Part shown: positions 5,736-6,667 of the stretch, one piece after another
Layout of the letters: every line of letters begins with the position of its first letter
Numbering within the stretch: the first letter of the stretch is position 1
Assembly (NCBI GenBank): GCA_905233295.1
Contig: CAJODX010000059.1
Span: 2,529-9,195 of the forward strand
Length of the DNA: 6,667 nucleotides
Source: an uncultured Synergistales bacterium
GTDB taxonomy: Bacteria > Synergistota > Synergistia > Synergistales > Aminobacteriaceae
Reading direction: 5' to 3'
Program-made: the position numbers and the translations under genes
Notes under the pieces: generated by a model
What the model was told of the DNA's origin: nothing
What the model saw: the letters and a program-made list of their open reading frames with translations, nothing else
The model's database searches: none

Positions 5736-6469
5736 CGTGGCAGGAAATCTTAAAAGAAACTGAAGCCGGAAATATTCCGCACTGCCGGGCTATTGCCGCG
5801 CCGGGAAATTTTCATAATGAAATTATCGAATCTCTGGCAAAAATAATTCTTGGAAACTATCGGGCGAATCATCCGGATTTAATCGTTATCGGAACTCTTG
5901 ATAAGCCTGCTCCCATCGGCAACACCGACACTATGAATGATGAAGAATATAAAAATTCAACGAGAGGTTTAATCGAAAATATTTTACTGAAACCTTTTGA
6001 AGCAAAACGCCGTCTCGGTGTCATAATGTGTGCTGACAAACTGAATAAATCCGCCGCGAACAGTCTTTTGAAACTTGCTGAAGAACCTCCGGCTCATGCG
6101 TTTTTGTTATTTTTGATGGAGGACGGAAGATTTTTTTTGCCGACTCTCAGAAGCCGCTCAAGATTCAGCGTGATTTTTTCTCAGAATAAAAAAGAATCGC
6201 GCCCGTTGCCGAAATCTGAAGCTGAATGGCTGGAGTGGCTTGCAAAAACCCGAAAAGATGCAGATCTTGAGATGTTTCTGAAAGAGTTAGAGGCATGGGA
6301 AAATTTTGCGGTATTTAACAAAAATTTTATTGTCGCTGAAAAAATAGATAGACTGAGAATCACGGCTGAGAAAAAAAATTTATCTGTTCCTTTTCTTTGC
6401 GATATTGTCATAATGACGTTAAAAGGAGAAAATAAAAATCTTGAAAATATATTTAACAGTCTTTGGTAA
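5711..6469 (+). CDS. holB: DNA polymerase III delta prime subunit, short form
   Basis: Delta prime is the stator of the clamp loader that places the sliding clamp on DNA. The 252-residue product starts at TTG with WQEIL-x-ETEAGNIPHC, the usual opening. HPDL (54-57), LLKPFEAKRRLGVIMCADKL (92-111) and NKSAANSLLKLAEEPP (112-127) are the family hallmarks, followed by PTLRSRS (144-150), which stands for the conserved PTIRSRC. Three features are odd. The Walker A loop has become APGNFHNE (30-37). The zinc module with its four cysteines, normally between the P-loop helix and HPD, is absent. The C-terminal collar domain seems reduced, since the total is well under the usual 300-330. Loss of ATP binding is tolerated in delta prime of other bacteria. 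Conserved context (tmk, yaaR, yaaT) supports the call. Its end overlaps yaaT by 29 nt. Confidence 0.9.
   Translation: MSDLSVNVTWQEILKETEAGNIPHCRAIAAPGNFHNEIIESLAKIILGNYRANHPDLIVIGTLDKPAPIGNTDTMNDEEYKNSTRGLIENILLKPFEAKRRLGVIMCADKLNKSAANSLLKLAEEPPAHAFLLFLMEDGRFFLPTLRSRSRFSVIFSQNKKESRPLPKSEAEWLEWLAKTRKDADLEMFLKELEAWENFAVFNKNFIVAEKIDRLRITAEKKNLSVPFLCDIVIMTLKGENKNLENIFNSLW
6424..6428 (+). promoter_or_regulatory. Ribosome binding site of yaaT
   Basis: AGGAG, within AAAGGAGAA, lies 12 nt before the TTG at 6441 and inside the end of holB. It supports the TTG as the yaaT start. Confidence 0.6.
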
Positions 6470-6667
6470 GCCTCGCTACCTAGGGCTTGCAAAAATCAAA
6501 GATGATACCGATTTAAATTCAAAATTTATTGTACTCAAGACAAGCCGCGGCTATGAAATGGGAATGCAGGGCGGTGCGCTGTCAGAGAAACAGCAGGAAC
6601 AATATCAGGACGAAACTTCAAAATTTGAAAATGTTGCTGAGGCTATGCTGCAAAACGTTGAATTTAT
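6441..6667 (+). CDS. yaaT: PSP1-domain protein YaaT, N-terminal part (cut by window edge)
   Basis: The first 75 codons are present, open to the right edge. From TTG 6441 the protein starts MKIYLTVFGKPRYLGLAKIK and contains KFIVLKTSRGYEMGMQGG (28-45). This matches the VVETxRGxExGxV strand-turn-strand of PSP1 domains (compare YaaT of Bacillus subtilis). In B. subtilis YaaT works with YlbF and YmcA as a complex that assists RNase Y and also affects sporulation and competence; whether that holds here is unknown. The place directly after holB is the conserved position of yaaT, which is much of the evidence, since the fragment is short. After residue 46 a Gln/Glu-rich segment follows that I cannot align. 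It overlaps the end of holB by 29 nt in another frame and is probably translated by coupling. Confidence 0.8.
   Translation, partial: MKIYLTVFGKPRYLGLAKIKDDTDLNSKFIVLKTSRGYEMGMQGGALSEKQQEQYQDETSKFENVAEAMLQNVEF

Noticed and set aside
1..6667. CRISPR arrays, insertion sequences, tRNA or rRNA genes, prophage or defence genes
   Set aside because: No regularly spaced repeats, transposase-like frames, inverted terminal repeats or structural RNA motifs were seen; the window is nearly filled by housekeeping-type genes.

Overview
The window looks like a chromosomal segment of a diderm, anaerobe-type bacterium of moderate to low GC content. My best guess is the phylum Synergistota, possibly a gut or rumen lineage. 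The reasons are the block tmk-yaaR-holB-yaaT (known from Bacillota and Synergistota), a long exported SpoIVB-like S55 peptidase without other sporulation genes, an exported thioredoxin-fold protein, and AT-rich intergenic DNA. The taxonomic call is inference; no marker gene here settles it.

Layout. Positions 1-269 (minus) hold the N-terminal part of an unusual shikimate dehydrogenase-family protein with its own candidate promoter. Positions 399-1691 (minus) form a two-gene unit: an exported CPAC thioredoxin-like protein (first gene) and an FkbM-type methyltransferase (second gene), closed by a clear intrinsic terminator at 399-432. Positions 1692-1860 are a short AT-rich divergent promoter region, with an extended -10 element facing each way. 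From 1861 to the right end runs a tightly packed plus-strand operon: prfB (release factor 2, with the classic programmed +1 frameshift), an exported S55 peptidase, tmk, yaaR (DUF327), holB (DNA polymerase III delta prime) and the start of yaaT (PSP1 domain).

Working together. The plus-strand genes overlap or nearly touch (ATGA at S55/tmk, TAATG at tmk/yaaR, 25-29 nt overlaps around holB), so they are probably co-transcribed and translationally coupled. They join translation termination, envelope proteolysis, dTTP synthesis and the replication clamp loader in one transcript. The delta prime subunit is short and lacks the usual zinc-module cysteines.

Nothing here is a mobile element, CRISPR array or defence island. 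The points most worth a second look are the G8 tract in the methyltransferase gene (possible on/off switching), the swapped order of catalytic motifs in the S55 protein compared with SpoIVB, the altered substrate-site motifs of the AroE-like protein, and the stripped-down delta prime.
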